From JBDHTQ01 sp039808765 (GTDB taxonomy: Bacteria > Pseudomonadota > Alphaproteobacteria > UBA2400): a stretch of 64,000 bases of DNA. Each line of letters opens with the position of its first letter. Position 1 is the first letter of the stretch. The stretch lies in contig JBDHTQ010000004.1 in the NCBI GenBank assembly GCA_039808765.1, positions 174,604 through 238,603 of the forward strand. The letters are read 5' to 3'. The translations under genes and the position numbers were made by a program. The notes under the pieces were generated by a model. It was not told where the DNA came from. It ran no database searches and saw nothing but the letters and a program-made list of their open reading frames with translations. Positions 62,032 through 64,000 of this stretch are shown here, one piece after another.

Positions 62032-63151
62032 ATGAAAGCAGAATTGCAAGCAGTAGTGGGTGATATTACGCACGCACTATCTCTGCTGAGGAGGCATCTT
62101 TGACTGGGATAATGCTCTCAGACGCCTTGATGAATTAAACGCATACGCTGAAGATCCAGCACTTTGGAACGACGCAAAAAAAGCCCAAGCTTTGATGCGT
62201 GAGCGCACGCAGCTTGAGCGCAAAGTTTCTCATTGTCGTGAGCTTGAGCGCCGCTTGAGTGAACATCAAGAGTTCATTGAATTAGCAGAGCAAGAAAATG
62301 ATCCTGCTCTTGTTTTTGAAGCCGAAAACGCACTTTATGCTATGCAATCAGAAAGTAAAAAAGCCGAGCTTGAGAGTCTTTTGTCGGGCGAGGTGGATGC
62401 CAACGATTGCTACCTTGACGTTAATGCTGGAGCCGGTGGAACAGAGGCCCAAGACTGGGCTAACATGTTGTTGCGCATGTATATGCGCTGGGCTGAAAAG
62501 CATGGCTATGCCATAGACGTATTAGACGAGACTGTTGGTGAAGAAGCGGGAATCAAATCGGCTACCCTCCAGATCAAGGGTGAAAATGCTTACGGCTGGC
62601 TAAAATCGGAGAGCGGCGTGCATCGCTTGGTACGTATTAGTCCGTTTGATTCAAATGCGCGACGGCATACGAGTTTTTCAGCAATCAGTGTTTCGCCTGT
62701 TATTGATGACACGATCGACATTGAGATTCTTGATAAAGATTTGCGTGTTGATACCTATCGTTCGTCGGGAGCAGGGGGGCAACACGTCAATAAAACCGAT
62801 TCAGCTGTTCGTCTTACCCACATTCCGTCAGGCATTGTTGTGGCGTGTCAGCAGCAGCGTTCGCAGCAGCAAAACCGTGCAAAAGCAATGGAAATGCTCA
62901 AAGCCAAACTTTACGATCTAGAGATTAGCAAGCGTGAGGCCGCTACCAATGCGCTCGAGTCAGCAAAGTCTGATATTGCTTGGGGGCATCAGATTCGCTC
63001 CTATGTTTTGCATCCTTATCAGATGATCAAAGATTTGCGAACAGAGGTGGAAACAAGTGATACAGCGGGTGTCTTGGATGGTGACCTAGATCCATTTTTG
63101 TCTGCTTCTTTAGCCTACCGATTGACAGGACTAAAAACGGGCGATTCTTAA
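62032..63151 (+). CDS. prfB: Peptide chain release factor 2 with programmed +1 frameshift
   Basis: RF2 ends translation at UAA and UGA. The gene starts at ATG 62032 and frame 0 stops at codon 24, a TGA at 62101. The site is classical: AGGAGG (62089-62094), three bases, CTT TGA C. A +1 shift on CTT gives DWDNALRRLDEL and continues in the frame to 63151, 372 residues. Landmarks are AGAGGTEAQDWANML-like NAGAGGTEAQDW, the SPF stop-recognition motif in RISPFDSNARRH, and the peptidyl-release GGQ in SSGAGGQHVNKTDSAVR. Because UGA is read by RF2 itself, this autoregulates its level. Confidence 0.97.
62098..62104 (+). promoter_or_regulatory. prfB: Programmed +1 frameshift site of prfB
   Basis: CTT TGA C with AGGAGG at three bases upstream matches the standard RF2 site. 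The internal Shine-Dalgarno-like element pairs with the ribosome and promotes slippage at CTT when UGA is not decoded rapidly. Confidence 0.95.
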
Positions 63152-63359
63152 AGATTTGGCATCAAAAGAGTACTAGCGAGTGTTCTTTTAAAGAATATGG
63201 GGTCATGTCTCATTTAATGCAAAGCCTATAAACATTTCATAGCATGCTGCTAAGGGTTACTTTGCGTTACGTTGGTATGCGACGCATTAAAGCCTCAGTA
63301 ACAACAATTTGACAGACTTCACTTGCGCCATTAAAAGCGCAAATGAGGTTAAAGCAAAC
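63152..63359. promoter_or_regulatory. Region between prfB and the PAS gene
   Basis: 208 bases without a gene. TTGACA at 63309-63314 followed after 17 bases by TAAAAG may be the promoter of the following PAS gene, with its -10 weak. No terminator for prfB was recognised. Confidence 0.35.
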
Positions 63360-64000
63360 ATGGAAAAATGGCAGAACGCCGGGATTGAGTTGTTGCAAAT
63401 GTGTTCGGATTGGCTATGGACGGTCAATCGCGAGGGACAACTTATCGAATGGCGCAACCCTTCAGTGATCGAAAAGAACGAAATGGATTCTTGTCCGCCG
63501 CAACAGTGGTCTTCGTTTTTGCGCGATGATGCGACACTTAGAGATGATCGTGTGGCCATGTTCAAAGCTGTTCGCGACACGAAACCATTTCGCTTCATGC
63601 GAAGTGCTTGTGTTATGCCAAAGTCCAACGTTCGTGGATGGTTGCGCATCAGTGGTATACCAAATTTTGATAAAGCAACGCATCAATTTTCCGGGTATTA
63701 TGGCGTGGCGCTCAACATTACGGGCCAAATGATGGCCTCGCGCAAGCTTGAGCGTATGGATATGCAAACCCGCAATATGATGCTGGTGATGGATGCCAGC
63801 CCTTTGGCGATTTTTCTTGCCAAGCCCAGCGCATCAGGATGGACCATTACCTATGCCAATGCCGGATTAGTTGAATTAAGCGGATTGCCAGCTGAAAAAA
63901 TTATGGGACAATCTGTTTTTTTTCTAATGGATCAATCGGTCGATATTATTTTGATCGAAATGCTGAAAGAACGCATGCAAAAACGCATGCAAACCAAAAA
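63360..64000 (+). CDS. PAS-domain protein, probably sensor kinase or diguanylate-type, partial
   Basis: The frame from ATG 63360 is open to the window end, about 213 residues. Its first 125 residues form a PAS-like domain (SDWLWTVNREGQLIEWRNPS and GYYGVALNITGQ). A short coiled part (SRKLERMDMQTRNMMLVMD) leads to a second PAS start: ASPLAIFLAKPSASGWTITYANAGLVELSGLP. Output cannot be seen. GAGG lies 11 bases before the ATG. Tandem PAS signal proteins in this class usually end in a kinase or GGDEF/EAL domain. Confidence 0.75.
   Translation, partial: MEKWQNAGIELLQMCSDWLWTVNREGQLIEWRNPSVIEKNEMDSCPPQQWSSFLRDDATLRDDRVAMFKAVRDTKPFRFMRSACVMPKSNVRGWLRISGIPNFDKATHQFSGYYGVALNITGQMMASRKLERMDMQTRNMMLVMDASPLAIFLAKPSASGWTITYANAGLVELSGLPAEKIMGQSVFFLMDQSVDIILIEMLKERMQKRMQTK

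Overview
The window is a gene-dense stretch of an alphaproteobacterial chromosome with roughly balanced GC. Class-level evidence: COQ9 divergent from rpsU, the atpHAGD order, a rpoD-dnaG-yqeY cluster, a two-gene ornithine-lipid pathway (olsB-olsA), a long class II ribonucleotide reductase (nrdJ), a Zur-type palindrome before znuCB/znuA, and a receiver protein with the FGPDRR tail seen in this class. No rRNA, tRNA, insertion sequence, prophage or CRISPR array was found. The order within the class cannot be fixed from the sequence.

Layout. 1-3.4 kb (minus): glyS (cut by the window edge), a YcxB-like membrane gene lodged between glyS and glyQ, glyQ, rpsU. 3.6-6.3 kb: COQ9, a decayed VOC-family gene, a coiled-coil membrane protein, and a glutathione-peroxidase-like protein without its catalytic cysteine. 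6.4-12.8 kb (minus): lptD, rmuC, recR, ybaB, dnaX. 13.0-15.5 kb (plus): a TadG-like von Willebrand protein with phage-tail-type repeats and a small gene. 15.5-22 kb (minus): frameshifted ribokinase, mscS, rpoD, dnaG, yqeY. 22.2-26.7 kb (minus): atpHAGD without atpC. 26.9-33.5 kb: NUDIX, DUF305, zinc uptake znuBC/znuA, miaA, GNAT, prmA. 33.5-42.5 kb: a structured repeat copy, a 35-codon ORF, an Hsp70-like gene, aminopeptidase P, ABC-F, olsBA, alpha/beta hydrolase and an EamA exporter. 42.6-50.5 kb: M15-like lipoprotein with a pseudo-receiver regulator, an array of four 96-bp repeats, nitroreductase, receiver pair, ubiA, kup, lone flgC, rpmE. 50.8-64 kb: nrdJ, a polysaccharide-ligase pair, RNase E/G-like, DedA, sensor kinase, cytochrome b561 with YceI, a candidate small RNA, prfB with its programmed frameshift, and a PAS protein cut by the window edge.

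Most genes are housekeeping: translation (glyQS, rpsU, rpmE, prmA, prfB, miaA), replication and repair (dnaX, recR, rmuC, dnaG, nrdJ), transcription (rpoD), energy (ATP synthase, COQ9, ubiA, cytochrome b561) and envelope (lptD, olsBA, mscS, ligase pair).

The least explained signals are: (1) a dispersed and tandem 96-bp element whose terminal hairpin is kept by wobble-compatible changes while its loop varies; (2) a minus-strand small-RNA candidate near 61.8 kb with an extended -10, a UUCG terminator whose stem pairs fully only on the minus strand, and an anti-Shine-Dalgarno CUCCUCC loop; (3) the phage-tail-like insert in the TadG protein; (4) the ATP synthase operon without epsilon; and (5) several broken or active-site-deficient genes (VOC remnant, ribokinase, GPx-like protein).
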